Shown here in pieces: positions 21,024 through 29,359 of a DNA stretch of 29,889 nucleotides. Source of the DNA: a virus; the IMG/VR virus record IMGVR_UViG_3300049255_000598, positions 1-29,889 of that record. One strand, 5' to 3'. The translations under genes were made by a program, and so were the position numbers. How positions within the stretch are numbered: the first letter of the stretch is position 1; each line of letters begins with the position of its first letter. The notes beneath the pieces were generated by a model. That model did no database searches, was not told where the DNA came from, and saw only the letters and a list, made by a program, of their open reading frames with translations.

Positions 21024-22454
21024 ATGGCGTGGCGCGACCAGCTGCAGAGCCCGAGCTTCCGCGGGGTGCCGTTCCTGACGAAGGGCGACTTGGAGCTGCG
21101 CTTCGGCCGCCGGACGGTGACGCACATCCTGCCCGTCCAGGACGTGCCCGTGGTCGAGGATCTGGGGCTGCTGCCGCGCCGGTTCAAGCTGTCGATGTTC
21201 GTGGTCGGCGCGACCTATATGACCGAGCGCGACGCGTTGATTGGGGCCGTGGAGACGTCCGGACCGGCGACGCTGATCCACCCGACCTACGGCAAGGTGA
21301 CAGTCAGCGTGGAGGGCGAGGCGGTCTGTCACGAGACCACCGATCTCGGTGGCTGCGCGGAGGTTCAGATCACGTGCGTCACGAGCAGCCTCACGGATGA
21401 TCTGGGGCTGGCGGTGGATACGGCAGCCGCGGTCCACACGCTCACTGGCGTGGACGCGATGGCGGGTGGCCTTCCCGCGATAGGCGTGCTCGGCGCGCTG
21501 GCGGCGGTCTTCTCGGCCGCGTTCAACGTCGCGAATCTGCCATTCGCGATTGGCGCTTCGCTGCTGTCCCAGGCTGCCGGCCTTTTCGGGTTCTTCACCC
21601 AGAACGTCTGGGGCGTGGCGCTCGCGCCGCTCGGGTCCTACACGCAGATCGTCTCGCTGATTGAGGCAACGGCCGCACAGCAGGGGCTCGCGCTGGGAGC
21701 CATCGAATCCACAGCCGACGTGGTCACCGGGCTCTCGCAGGCGACGGCGGTGACGGCGATTGCGTTGGGAGCTGTCCAGGACGCACAGACAGACGGGACG
21801 ACGACGGCCGCGACCACGACCACCACAACCGGCGCGACGACGAGCGCGCCAGCTCCGCTGCCGCCGACACCGACCACGCCGGCGACGGGGCCCGATGGCG
21901 GGCCGTTGCCCAACAACGGGACGCTGCCCGAGGCCGTCGCGGCGATCGCGAAGCTGGCGGTCGGTGGAACGATTCCGGTGGCGGTGACGCCCACCGGTCC
22001 CATCGCCGCGCTGCTGACGCCAGGAGGCGCGGCGCTGGCGCAACAGCAGGCGGCGGCCGCGGCGCTCCTGCAGATGACGCAGATCCTGTTGATTGTGGCG
22101 GCGTGCGACGCGGCAGCTCGAGTGGACTACCCCAGTGCGCAGTCGGCACTGGCGATGCGTCAGACGCTCGGCGACGTCCTGGACGAGATCGTTCTCGGCG
22201 TGGAGGACGAGGATCTGTACGCGTCGCTGATGAACCTGGAGGCAGCTGTCTGGCAGCACCTGACGGTGACGGCGAGCGGTCTACCTTCGGTGGCGACCTA
22301 TACGCCGCCGCGCATGCTGCCGATGCTGGCGATTGCCCAGCAGGTCTACGGCGACGCGAGGATGGAAGGTCAGATTCTCGTCGAGAACGATGTGGCGAAC
22401 CCGGCGCGCGTTCCTGGCGGCGTGGCGCTGGAGGTGCTCTCCGATGCCGCGTGA
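21024..22454 (+). CDS. N: DNA circularisation/baseplate protein (Mu N-like)
   Basis: 476 residues from ATG at 21024; an in-frame GTG at 21015 would add three residues. N-terminus 'WRDQLQSPSFRGVPFLTKGD' with 'GRRTVTHILPVQDVPVVEDLG', 'DALIGAVETSGPATLIHPTYG' and 'VQITCV' is the conserved domain of the Mu gpN/'DNA circulation' family, a tail and baseplate component. The middle holds a low-complexity Thr/Ala/Pro linker (about 254-294). The C-terminal half is helical with 'YGDARMEGQILVENDVANPARVPGG', the usual ending. Its end overlaps the next start. Confidence 0.88.
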   Translation: MAWRDQLQSPSFRGVPFLTKGDLELRFGRRTVTHILPVQDVPVVEDLGLLPRRFKLSMFVVGATYMTERDALIGAVETSGPATLIHPTYGKVTVSVEGEAVCHETTDLGGCAEVQITCVTSSLTDDLGLAVDTAAAVHTLTGVDAMAGGLPAIGVLGALAAVFSAAFNVANLPFAIGASLLSQAAGLFGFFTQNVWGVALAPLGSYTQIVSLIEATAAQQGLALGAIESTADVVTGLSQATAVTAIALGAVQDAQTDGTTTAATTTTTTGATTSAPAPLPPTPTTPATGPDGGPLPNNGTLPEAVAAIAKLAVGGTIPVAVTPTGPIAALLTPGGAALAQQQAAAAALLQMTQILLIVAACDAAARVDYPSAQSALAMRQTLGDVLDEIVLGVEDEDLYASLMNLEAAVWQHLTVTASGLPSVATYTPPRMLPMLAIAQQVYGDARMEGQILVENDVANPARVPGGVALEVLSDAA

Positions 22455-22917
22455 GACGGAGCCCTGTCCGATCGGCTGTGGGCGCAACAAGTCGGCCGAT
22501 TATCTGATGTGCCGGCCGTGCTGGTCGATGGTGCCGCGCGTCCTGAAGGGGGCGGTCTACGCGGGCGACTCGGCCGCGGGATGTCCGAGTGGGGTGTATA
22601 CTCCTGTTCAGGCTCTTGAGATAGGAAAATGTCATGTCAGTGACCAGCAGCATCGAGTGGACGAACGCGACGTGGAACCCAGTGCGCGGCTGCACCAAGA
22701 TCTCCCCTGGCTGCAAGCACTGCTACGCCGAGACCTTCTCGGAGCGGTTTCGTGGTGTGCCAGGCCACCCCTTCGAGCAGGGCTTCGACCTTCGCCTGGT
22801 GCCGACGGCCCTCGAACTGCCGTTGAAGTGGAAGAGTGGTCGCCTGATCTTCGTGAACAGCATGTCCGATCTGTTCCACGAGGATGTCCCGGATGCGTAC
22901 ATCGAGAAGGTCTTTGA
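22444..22917 (+). pseudogene. small zinc-finger gene, probably truncated by inserted cassette
   Basis: Starts MPRETEPCPIGCGRNKSADY at an ATG overlapping the N gene by 11 bases. Residues 8-27 form a C-x3-C...C-x2-C cluster followed by 'WSMVPRVLKGAVYAG', like the Zn-finger protein at 988-1203. After about residue 40 (near 22565) the sequence loses similarity. The frame simply stays open through the next gene, which is coded in another frame, until 22917. I infer that the native gene ended downstream of an insertion point near 22565-22600 and was cut by the DUF5131 cassette. Confidence 0.5.
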
Positions 22918-23407
22918 TGTGATGCGACGCGCGACTCAGCACCAGTTTCAGGTGCTGACCAAGCGCGGCGATCGGATGGCAGCGTTCACGAAGACGCGCG
23001 CGGTCCCGCCGAACGCTTGGATGGGGGTTAGTGTCGAGAGTGCCAAGTACGTGGGGCGCATCCGCCATCTGGCTCGGGTGCCTTCCAGTGTCCGGTTCCT
23101 CAGTGTCGAGCCGCTGCTCGGACCGATTCCGAACCTCCCGTTGAATGGAATCAGCTGGGTGATCGTCGGAGGAGAAAGCGGGCCAAGATCCAGACCGATG
23201 AAACCGGAGTGGGTACGTGAGATCCGTGATCAGTGCGTTGAGGCAGGCGTGCCCTTTTTCTTCAAGCAGTGGGGAACACCGCGGAAGGCAGCAGCGGGTC
23301 GCGACCTCGACGGTGCAACTTGGAACGAGATGCCGAAGGACGTACGATTGCCTCAAGTCGCCGTCGCAAAGCGTGCGCTGCTCCCAGTGGTGAACGACGC
23401 ACGCTAA
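22634..23407 (+). CDS. DUF5131 (phage Gp37/Gp68) family three-Cys-motif protein
   Basis: 257 residues. 'IEWTNATWNPVRGCTKISPG' followed by 'CKHCYAE' gives the three-cysteine cluster (C-x5-C-x2-C) of DUF5131. 'LPLKWKSGRLIFVNSMSDLFHEDVPD', 'QFQVLTKRGDRM', 'WMGVSVE', 'VRFLSVEPLLGPIPNL' and 'WVIVGGESGPRSRPM' then give a complete family match. The cysteines and barrel-like pattern recall radical-SAM proteins, but the activity is not established. Members often pair with TcmP, a remnant of which follows. Codon use is less GC-biased than in neighbouring tail genes, suggesting recent transfer. AGGA lies seven bases upstream of the ATG, and TATACT at 22597 could be part of its own promoter. Confidence 0.88.
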   Translation: MSVTSSIEWTNATWNPVRGCTKISPGCKHCYAETFSERFRGVPGHPFEQGFDLRLVPTALELPLKWKSGRLIFVNSMSDLFHEDVPDAYIEKVFDVMRRATQHQFQVLTKRGDRMAAFTKTRAVPPNAWMGVSVESAKYVGRIRHLARVPSSVRFLSVEPLLGPIPNLPLNGISWVIVGGESGPRSRPMKPEWVREIRDQCVEAGVPFFFKQWGTPRKAAAGRDLDGATWNEMPKDVRLPQVAVAKRALLPVVNDAR

Positions 23408-23427
23408 CGTAGCTTGAAGGGGGCACT

Positions 23428-23580
23428 GTGACCGAACAGGACAAGAAGACGCCGTTATTGTACGAGGGTCGTGAGCAGTCGCTGGTGAAGCACGAAGTCC
23501 TGAAGCAGTATCTGCGCGCCTCGGCTCTCGAGATCGTCCGTGAAAGGCGACTGGCGAAGAGCGCGGCGGTGTCGCGATGA
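23428..23580 (+). pseudogene. three-Cys-motif partner protein (TcmP) N-terminal remnant
   Basis: 50 codons from GTG at 23428. 'LLYEGREQSLVKHEVLKQYL' resembles the N-terminus of TcmP proteins ('H.LaKH.iL..YL.aW'), which are normally several hundred residues and encoded next to DUF5131. Only this start is left; the frame ends at TGA overlapping the ATG of the P gene (ATGA). The assignment rests on a short motif plus the neighbour, so it is moderate. It might now serve only to couple translation into gene P. Confidence 0.5.
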
Positions 23581-24656
23581 CGCAGCCCGACATCAAGCTG
23601 ATCGTCCAGGGCGTGCAGTACACCGGCTGGGAGACCGTGACGGTGCGACGGTCCATGGAGTCGCTGGCCGACGCGTTCACGCTCACCTATGTGGACCGGT
23701 GGCTGCGACAGGGGCAGGAGCAACCCATCGCCGAGGGCCAGCTCTGCACTATCACCGTGGACGGCCAGGAGATTCTGGACGGGTTCGTGGACGAGGCAGG
23801 AGGCAAAGAGGACGGGGACTCGGACCAGCTCACCGCCGTCGGTCGCTCGGCTGCCGGTGATCTGATCGATTGCAGCGCCATCCACTCCGGAGGCCAGTGG
23901 GCCAACGCCACGATCGTCCAGATCGCGTCGGACCTGCTATCGCCCTTCGGTCTGAGTGTCCGGGTGCAGTCGGGCCTGGTGCTGTCCACGCCGCTGGTCG
24001 GATTCTCCCTCGAGGAGGGCGAGACGGTCGCCTCCGCGCTGGACCGCATGGCGCGCATGCAGGGCGTGCTGGTGTGCAGCGACCCTGGGGGCGACATCGT
24101 AATCACGCGGGCGGGCGCGACGCGGGCGACGACGGTCATTCGGCGCGGCGTCAATGTGCTGGCGAGCCGGCGACAGGGGTCCTGGCGCGAGCGCTACTCG
24201 CAGTACATCGTGAAGGCTCAGTCGGCAGCGACCGGCGGCGTCTTCGGCGCTCAGGCGTCGCAGCGCAAGGCGGTGGCGACGGACCCGACGGTCTCGCGGT
24301 ACCGCCCGCTGGTGGTGGTGTCGGAGGATGCGAGCTCGCTGTCCGTGTCGACGCGGGCGAACTGGCAACGCAACGTGCGCGCAGGCCGAAGCGTGCGATG
24401 GCACTACACGCTGTCGGGCTGGAAAGACACGGCGAGCCCCTGGGCGCCGAACGTCCTGGTGCACGTCACGGACGAGCGATGGTCGATAGACGCGGACCTG
24501 TTGCTGGTATCGGCGACGTTCACGCGGACGGGTGATGGCGAGGGCACCACGACCGAGCTGGAGCTGTGCGACCCGCTGGCGTTCGACGTCGCGCAGCCGC
24601 CGAGCAAGCTCCCGAAAAAGCGGCGGACGAAGGCCGTGACGAAGCTGGGCAAATGA
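23577..24656 (+). CDS. P: baseplate hub protein (Mu P/gp44-like)
   Basis: 359 residues. 'IKLIVQGVQYTGWETVTVRRSMESLADAFTLTYVDRW' and 'ILDGFVDEAGGKEDGDSDQLTAVGRSAAGDLIDCSA' are the Mu gpP/late-control D hub-fold pattern; 'SDLLSPFGLSVRV' and 'SALDRMARMQGVLV' follow. Hub trimers connect the tube to the spike. The C-terminal 40 residues are Lys-rich. ATGA-coupled to the preceding remnant and to gp45. Confidence 0.88.
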   Translation: MTQPDIKLIVQGVQYTGWETVTVRRSMESLADAFTLTYVDRWLRQGQEQPIAEGQLCTITVDGQEILDGFVDEAGGKEDGDSDQLTAVGRSAAGDLIDCSAIHSGGQWANATIVQIASDLLSPFGLSVRVQSGLVLSTPLVGFSLEEGETVASALDRMARMQGVLVCSDPGGDIVITRAGATRATTVIRRGVNVLASRRQGSWRERYSQYIVKAQSAATGGVFGAQASQRKAVATDPTVSRYRPLVVVSEDASSLSVSTRANWQRNVRAGRSVRWHYTLSGWKDTASPWAPNVLVHVTDERWSIDADLLLVSATFTRTGDGEGTTTELELCDPLAFDVAQPPSKLPKKRRTKAVTKLGK

Positions 24657-25219
24657 CGCTGCGCCAGGAGGTCGATCATCTGCTGGAGCCTATCTGGAAG
24701 CGCCTGCGGACGCAGGTGCTGCGGGCTGTGCTGCAGGCGGTGGACGATACGCAGGCTGTCCAGGTTGTGAAGGTGACCGGGCTGAGCGACGACGTCTTCA
24801 ACATTGAGCACATGGTGCCCTACGGATTCTTTTCGGTGCCGCCGGTTGGCTCCGAGGGGCTGCTGTTGAAGGTCGGGAACGCCAGCAACCGCGTGGCGGC
24901 CTTTCTGAATCAGCGCAGCTCGCGGCCGAGTGGTCAGGTAGCAGGCGCCTCGGGACTGCACGACGGCGACGGAATCAAGGTGCTGCTGTTGCCCGGTGGC
25001 GGTCTTCTGCTCGGCACTACCAGCGCCACGAAGGGCGTGGCGCGCGACGGCGACGCGGTCCGGGTGACAATCCCGGCTGGGACTTTCATGACGGGCGTCG
25101 TGCCCACTGTCGTCGGGGGCGTCGTCACCGCTGTTGTGCCTGTGCTGAATCCCGCTCCTGTCGTGGTGACCGGCCAGATAGTCGGCCCCTGCTCGGCGAG
25201 CGTGAAGGCGGCCGACTGA
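24653..25219 (+). CDS. baseplate spike protein (Mu gp45-like)
   Basis: 188 residues from ATG at 24653 overlapping the P stop. 'VQVVKVTGLSDDVFNIEHMVPYGFFSVPPVGSEGLLL' is the OB-fold start of Mu gp45/V-type spike proteins. The Gly/Val-rich repeats at about 130-180 (VVGGVVTAVVPV) would form the beta-helical needle. A Mu gp45-type spike pierces the outer membrane. The stop overlaps the next start (TGATG). Confidence 0.85.
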   Translation: MTLRQEVDHLLEPIWKRLRTQVLRAVLQAVDDTQAVQVVKVTGLSDDVFNIEHMVPYGFFSVPPVGSEGLLLKVGNASNRVAAFLNQRSSRPSGQVAGASGLHDGDGIKVLLLPGGGLLLGTTSATKGVARDGDAVRVTIPAGTFMTGVVPTVVGGVVTAVVPVLNPAPVVVTGQIVGPCSASVKAAD

Positions 25220-25665
25220 TGATCGCGCTGGCCTTCAACAACGCGGCGCAGAGCGCCGATCTGCTGCGGCAGCCGGACGGGCCCTACGTCGACGATCCCG
25301 GGCTGGAGACTGCGGTCACCATCTCGCTCTTCACCGACGCGCATGACGTGAAGCCACCGGCGCCTGGCCAGCAGCGGCGCGGCTGGTGGGCGGACGCGTA
25401 CCCGACCGATGCCAACGACTCACCCATCGGCTCGCGCCTCTGGACGCGACGCCGCAGTGTGCTGAGCACGGAGGTGCTGCAGGAGATGCAGGACGACGCC
25501 GAGGAGGCCCTGGCGTGGCTGGTGGCTGATGGTGTCGCCTCGGACGTGACGGCGACGGCGACCGCAGTCACGAAGACGGCGTGTCTTCTGGCCGTCGAGA
25601 TCGAGCGGCCGAACAATCCGCAGGCGTGGAAGAAAGTGTGGCTGGTGCCCAATGCCGTTCAATAG
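25219..25665 (+). CDS. baseplate wedge protein (Mu gp46/W-like)
   Basis: 148 residues. 'LETAVTISLFTDAHDVKPPA', 'RRGWWADAYPT', 'IGSRLWTRRRSVLSTEVLQEM' and 'AEEALAWLVADGVA' match the GP46 family. It lies between gp45 and gp47 as in Mu and overlaps gp47 by 14 bases. A structural wedge component. Confidence 0.9.
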   Translation: MIALAFNNAAQSADLLRQPDGPYVDDPGLETAVTISLFTDAHDVKPPAPGQQRRGWWADAYPTDANDSPIGSRLWTRRRSVLSTEVLQEMQDDAEEALAWLVADGVASDVTATATAVTKTACLLAVEIERPNNPQAWKKVWLVPNAVQ

Positions 25666-26773
25666 GCCCACCCTCCCACAGCTGCTGTTGCGCGTGCAGC
25701 AGGACATCGCGACCCGGCTGCCGGGGACGAACCCGTTCCTGCGCTGGTCTCCCGAGCGCGTATTGGGGAGCGCGTCGGCGGGGCTGGCGCACGAGCTCCA
25801 CGGCTACCTGCAGTATCTCAGTCAGCAGATCGTCCCGAACGTCGCGATGGATGACTCCTTCGCGGACCGCTGGGCAGCGGTATGGCTGCGTAGCCCGACC
25901 ACGCTGGCGCCGGCGGGACGCAAGCCGGCGAGCGAGGCGAGTGGGACGGTGACGATTGTCTCGACGGACGCGGGTCTCGTCTCGGCTGAGACGACGGTGT
26001 TTCAGCGTTCGGACGGAGCGCTGTTCAACCTGGACTCTGACCTCGTCACGGCAGACGGGACTCACAGCAACGTCGTGAACGTGACGGCCGTGGTGGCGGG
26101 GAGCGCAGGCAACTGCGACCCTGGGAGCGAGCTGACGTTTCAGACGCCGCTGGCGTTCTGCAACGACAGTGTCGAGGTGGACCCGGTCGACGGCATTACG
26201 GGCGGCCAGGACGTGGAGACGACGCCGGCGCTGGTGGGGCGGATCCTTCAGGCGATTCAGTCGCGGACGCAGAGCGGTGCGCCGGGTGACTACGTCGGGT
26301 GGGCGCTGAGTCAGCCCGGCGTAACGCGCGCGTGGGAGGTCCGGGGACAGTACGGTCTGGGGACGGTGGGCGTCCTGATCGCGAGCGACGTGGTGACGCG
26401 GAACGATGGCGGCGTCGTCACCTCGGCGAGCGTGGCGGCCTCCGACGATCTCGTGGCGGCCGTGCAGGCGTACATCGACAGCGTGGCGCCCGAGACAGCG
26501 CAGGTCTACGTCGCCTCTGTCGAGGGGCTCCTGGTCGACATCGAAATCCAGCTGCTGACCTATACGGAGGCCTACGCGAACGCGATCACAAACGCTTTGT
26601 ACGATGCGTTCCTGCAGTCCACTGCGGCGGGGCGGTCGCTGGAGCCGGTGGCCCTGGTGGGTGCGATTGCGGCAGCCGCCGGATACGGCGGCTTCCTGCT
26701 GAGTGAGCCGAGCGGGCTGGTGGTTCCGGGAGTGGGTCAGGTTCCCGTCGTGGGAACGATTACGATCGGATGA
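25652..26773 (+). CDS. baseplate J-like protein (Mu gp47)
   Basis: 373 residues. 'MPFNRPTLPQLLLRVQQDIA', 'DRWAAVWL', 'AGSAGNCDPGSELTFQTPL', 'TGGQDVETTPALVGRILQAIQ', 'GDYVGWALSQPGVTRAWEVRG' and 'GTVGVLIASD' give the full J/gp47 family pattern. It is the main wedge protein that triggers sheath contraction. Full length (Mu gp47 about 358). Confidence 0.92.
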   Translation: MPFNRPTLPQLLLRVQQDIATRLPGTNPFLRWSPERVLGSASAGLAHELHGYLQYLSQQIVPNVAMDDSFADRWAAVWLRSPTTLAPAGRKPASEASGTVTIVSTDAGLVSAETTVFQRSDGALFNLDSDLVTADGTHSNVVNVTAVVAGSAGNCDPGSELTFQTPLAFCNDSVEVDPVDGITGGQDVETTPALVGRILQAIQSRTQSGAPGDYVGWALSQPGVTRAWEVRGQYGLGTVGVLIASDVVTRNDGGVVTSASVAASDDLVAAVQAYIDSVAPETAQVYVASVEGLLVDIEIQLLTYTEAYANAITNALYDAFLQSTAAGRSLEPVALVGAIAAAAGYGGFLLSEPSGLVVPGVGQVPVVGTITIG

Positions 26774-26782
26774 GGAGGTGAG

Positions 26783-27232
26783 ATGTCGGTCACGTTGGGG
26801 TTGACACTGACGGCGCGTGCGAACGCGATGGCAGGCGCGCTGTCGAACGACACGACCTACTACATCGCGTTGCTGCTGGCGCTGGGCTCGGCCGAGGACG
26901 GCAGCGACGTGGTGGAGGCAGCGGGCTCGGGTTACGCGCGAGCGTCGACCGAGGGGTGGGTGGCGGGCGGCATTGCGCTCGGCGGGGCCTCGGGGACCTT
27001 CGTGCTCTTGAAGAACGAGAACGACGTCAACTTCCCCGAGCTCACGGGCGCGCTGGGTCCGATCGTGGGGTACGCGATTTATGACGCAGCGGTGGAAGGT
27101 AACTGTCTTGGCACGGGCATGATCATGGACGCGTCGCTCGACGCGCCCAATCCGCAGACGTACGCCGCGGGCGACGTGCCGCTCTTCAGCGCCGGCACGA
27201 TCTTCATGGGTCTGGCGCCCATCGTTCAGTGA
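26783..27232 (+). CDS. phage tail protein of unknown role between gp47 and gp48
   Basis: 149 residues with a very strong ribosome site (GAGGAGGTGAG) upstream. 'SVTLGLTLTARANAMAGALS', 'YYIALLLALGSAEDGSDVVE', 'GYARAS' and 'GYAIYDAAVEGNCLGTGMIM' resemble small tail proteins with a 'Y.R' and 'a.y..f.s' beta-sandwich pattern found near fibre genes in other phages. No exact family recalled. It is likely a fibre-attachment or baseplate accessory protein. Confidence 0.6.
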   Translation: MSVTLGLTLTARANAMAGALSNDTTYYIALLLALGSAEDGSDVVEAAGSGYARASTEGWVAGGIALGGASGTFVLLKNENDVNFPELTGALGPIVGYAIYDAAVEGNCLGTGMIMDASLDAPNPQTYAAGDVPLFSAGTIFMGLAPIVQ

Positions 27233-27241
27233 GCTGAGCTC

Positions 27242-27886
27242 ATGCGACCGTCTCTCCGTCATCTCTACGGCCTGGGCGGCAGCGACTCTGGCGGCGCCGC
27301 CATTATCGCCCCGTACGGTCTCCTGGTGGGTCGGTCCAGGTCGGGCGGCTACGCGCAGTTCGCCCCGATTCCGCGGCCGTACACGCAGACGATGCTGGAC
27401 CTGTTGCCATCCGGCATTGCGTGGCCGCGCGAGCTGACGACGGAGCTCGCCGGGATCTGCGAGGCGCTGGGGATTGAGCCTGCGCGCGTGGACCGCCGGT
27501 GCGCGGACCTGGTCGACAACTTCCTTCCCGACGAAGCCGACGAGATGATCGGCGAGTGGGAGGCGTTCGTCGGGCTGCCGGTCCCGAGTGCCACCACGCT
27601 CGATCAGCGCGAGGCGAACTGCCTCTACTGGCTCACGATGCCAGGCCGCCAGGACGCTGCCTTCTGGATCGCGCTGGCGCTGCTGAGCGACTACGCGATC
27701 ACCATCACGAACTACGAGCAGGCGACGGCCGACTCTGCATGCAACGCACCTTTGACGCAGACGCCGTGGCAGTACCAGTGGGATGTGAGCGGGGCGAGCC
27801 AGGGCGCCGACGCAGACGCCCTCTTGACGGCGCTCTTTGGTCGACTTGCCGCAGAGCAAACCTCTGTGGCTTTCTTCCTGGCCTGA
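27242..27886 (+). CDS. baseplate protein Mu gp48-like (DUF2313)
   Basis: 214 residues. The core begins at about residue 45 with 'YTQTMLDLLPSGIAWPRELT' followed by 'LADLVDNFLPDEADEMIGEW'-type sequence (here DLVDNFLPDEADEMIGEWEA) and 'FVGLPVPSATTLDQREANCL', which is the gp48/YmfQ pattern. The first ~40 residues, Gly-rich, are an extension. The protein completes the baseplate and precedes the fibre gene, as in Mu. Confidence 0.85.
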   Translation: MRPSLRHLYGLGGSDSGGAAIIAPYGLLVGRSRSGGYAQFAPIPRPYTQTMLDLLPSGIAWPRELTTELAGICEALGIEPARVDRRCADLVDNFLPDEADEMIGEWEAFVGLPVPSATTLDQREANCLYWLTMPGRQDAAFWIALALLSDYAITITNYEQATADSACNAPLTQTPWQYQWDVSGASQGADADALLTALFGRLAAEQTSVAFFLA

Positions 27887-27894
27887 GGCTGACC

Positions 27895-29064
27895 ATGCAA
27901 CGTATCGACACGGCGACTCGCGCACAGAACTTGTTCGGAGCTGGCAAGGACGGCTTCACCGAGGGTGCCATTGGCCCACCGCGTGTTGCAGCGACGGCGA
28001 TGTCAGCCGCGTGGCACAACGCGGTTCAGGAGGAGATCGCCCGGGTGATCGAGGCGTACGCGTCGGAGCTGAACCCGGCCGACAACTCGCAGCTGGTGCG
28101 GGTGCTTCGCGGCTTCGTGGAGGCGAACTGGACCGAGGCCACTCCTACTGGGGCCGCGCTGATCCCGTTCGACGTTTACGCCGCGTGCTCGCTTGGTCCG
28201 AACGGCGGCGCGGTCATCGGTGGCACCAACGGGTATGTGCAGGTCTCCGACGATGGCAGTGGCTCGTCGTGGACGACGGTGCCCCAGCAGCTCGCAGATC
28301 CGGTCAGCGGGCATCCCGATATCACCGGCCTCGCGTACAACGTTGCCGGCAATATGCTGGTCGCGGTGGGGAAGGCCAGCGGTGGGTCCGGTAAGGCGGC
28401 TCTCTGGTGGTCTAACGACAAGGGGATCACGTGGGTCCAGAATTTCTATGACGTGCCAGAAGACATCAATGCGATCATCTACAACGCCGCCTTCGGTTGG
28501 ATCGCCGTCGGCAACGACGGACTGTGCATCAAGGCGGCCGACCCCACCGGCGCCTGGACATCAATGGGGAACATTTCTCTCGGGGCGAATCTGCACGCGC
28601 TCGCTTACAACGCCGTCACTGGCACGCTGCTCGCGACTGCCGACGGCGCTCCGGCCCAGGTGCTTACCTCGGTCGACAACGGCGTCACGTGGGCACCGAC
28701 TCCGATCCCCGGTGCCTACGACACGCTGTACGCGGCGTGCGCCTATGGCCCCCTCTTCCTCGTGGCTGGTTCCGGGGGGCAGATGTACAGCTCGGCGGGT
28801 TGGGCTCTGCTCGCTGGTGTGGGGTCGACCGTCCGAGCGATGGTCTGCGCTCCTGGCGGTGTCATCCTGGCCGTGTGCGACGATGCCAGCCTCTACAGCT
28901 CGGTCGACGGTGGAGCGACCTGGACGCGTCACTACGCGGCGCGGCTCCCGAACAGTCTCTATGCCCTGGCGTGGCTGACGGCCGGTAGCGGGATCGGGTT
29001 CGGGTGGCTGGCGGCGGGCAAGAATCAGACCCTTCTGAACTCGCTTCGCATCGGCGGCGTGTGA
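27895..29064 (+). CDS. BNR/Asp-box tail-fibre-like protein, plus-strand copy
   Basis: 389 residues from ATG at 27895, nine bases after gp48. N-terminus MQRIDTATRAQNLFGAGKDG with 'SAAWHNAVQEEIARVIEAYA' resembles fibre baseplate-attachment regions. Asp-box repeats 'SNDKGITW', 'SVDNGVTW' and 'SVDGGATW' with 'GWIAVG' type strands indicate a beta-propeller of about 300 residues. It is a paralogue of the minus-strand gene at 8211-9815 and is in the standard fibre position. It probably binds the host surface. No fibre-assembly chaperone gene follows. Confidence 0.8.
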   Translation: MQRIDTATRAQNLFGAGKDGFTEGAIGPPRVAATAMSAAWHNAVQEEIARVIEAYASELNPADNSQLVRVLRGFVEANWTEATPTGAALIPFDVYAACSLGPNGGAVIGGTNGYVQVSDDGSGSSWTTVPQQLADPVSGHPDITGLAYNVAGNMLVAVGKASGGSGKAALWWSNDKGITWVQNFYDVPEDINAIIYNAAFGWIAVGNDGLCIKAADPTGAWTSMGNISLGANLHALAYNAVTGTLLATADGAPAQVLTSVDNGVTWAPTPIPGAYDTLYAACAYGPLFLVAGSGGQMYSSAGWALLAGVGSTVRAMVCAPGGVILAVCDDASLYSSVDGGATWTRHYAARLPNSLYALAWLTAGSGIGFGWLAAGKNQTLLNSLRIGGV

Positions 29065-29133
29065 TCATTCCGACGGCCATTGTGCGAGATCAAAAGGCGT
29101 GCCACGGTCGGAGGTATGGCTATTCCGGGTCTG

Positions 29134-29175
29134 TCTCACACCATCTGGCGCCACGAATCTCAAACCATCTGGCGC
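29134..29175 (+). repeat. paired 18-bp direct repeats, candidate transposase sites at the phage right end
   Basis: TCTCACACCATCTGGCGC (29134-29151) and TCTCAAACCATCTGGCGC (29158-29175) differ at one base and are spaced 24 bp start to start. Mu right-end MuA sites (R1, R2) are adjacent copies of about 22 bp, so number, spacing and place (just after the last phage gene) fit. The matching left end is outside the window, so this is not confirmed. Confidence 0.5.
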
Positions 29176-29313
29176 GCTACACTCGCGGATGACTCACGAT
29201 TTGCACGGTGGCACACAGAGTGCAGTGGCTCGCGGAAGGCTGGTCGGAGTGCGGAAAGGCGTGATCACGACGGTGGCAAGGGTGGCAAGGGTGGCCGACC
29301 CCCGCCGAGTGCA

Positions 29314-29342
29314 CGATTTCCTCAGGAAATCGCGAGTTCGCG
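29314..29342. other. perfect hairpins
   Basis: CGATTTCC-TCA-GGAAATCG (29314-29332) is an 8-bp perfect inverted repeat. It shares its last two bases with a second perfect hairpin, CGCGA-GT-TCGCG (29331-29342). No T-tract follows, so a Rho-independent terminator is not indicated. A protein-binding site or host repeat element is possible. Confidence 0.5.
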
Positions 29343-29359
29343 AGGGACCGATCGGCCAC

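Noticed and set aside
25568-27925. 785-codon minus-strand frame opposite gp46-gp48
   Set aside because: Shadow composition and full overlap with well-supported baseplate genes.
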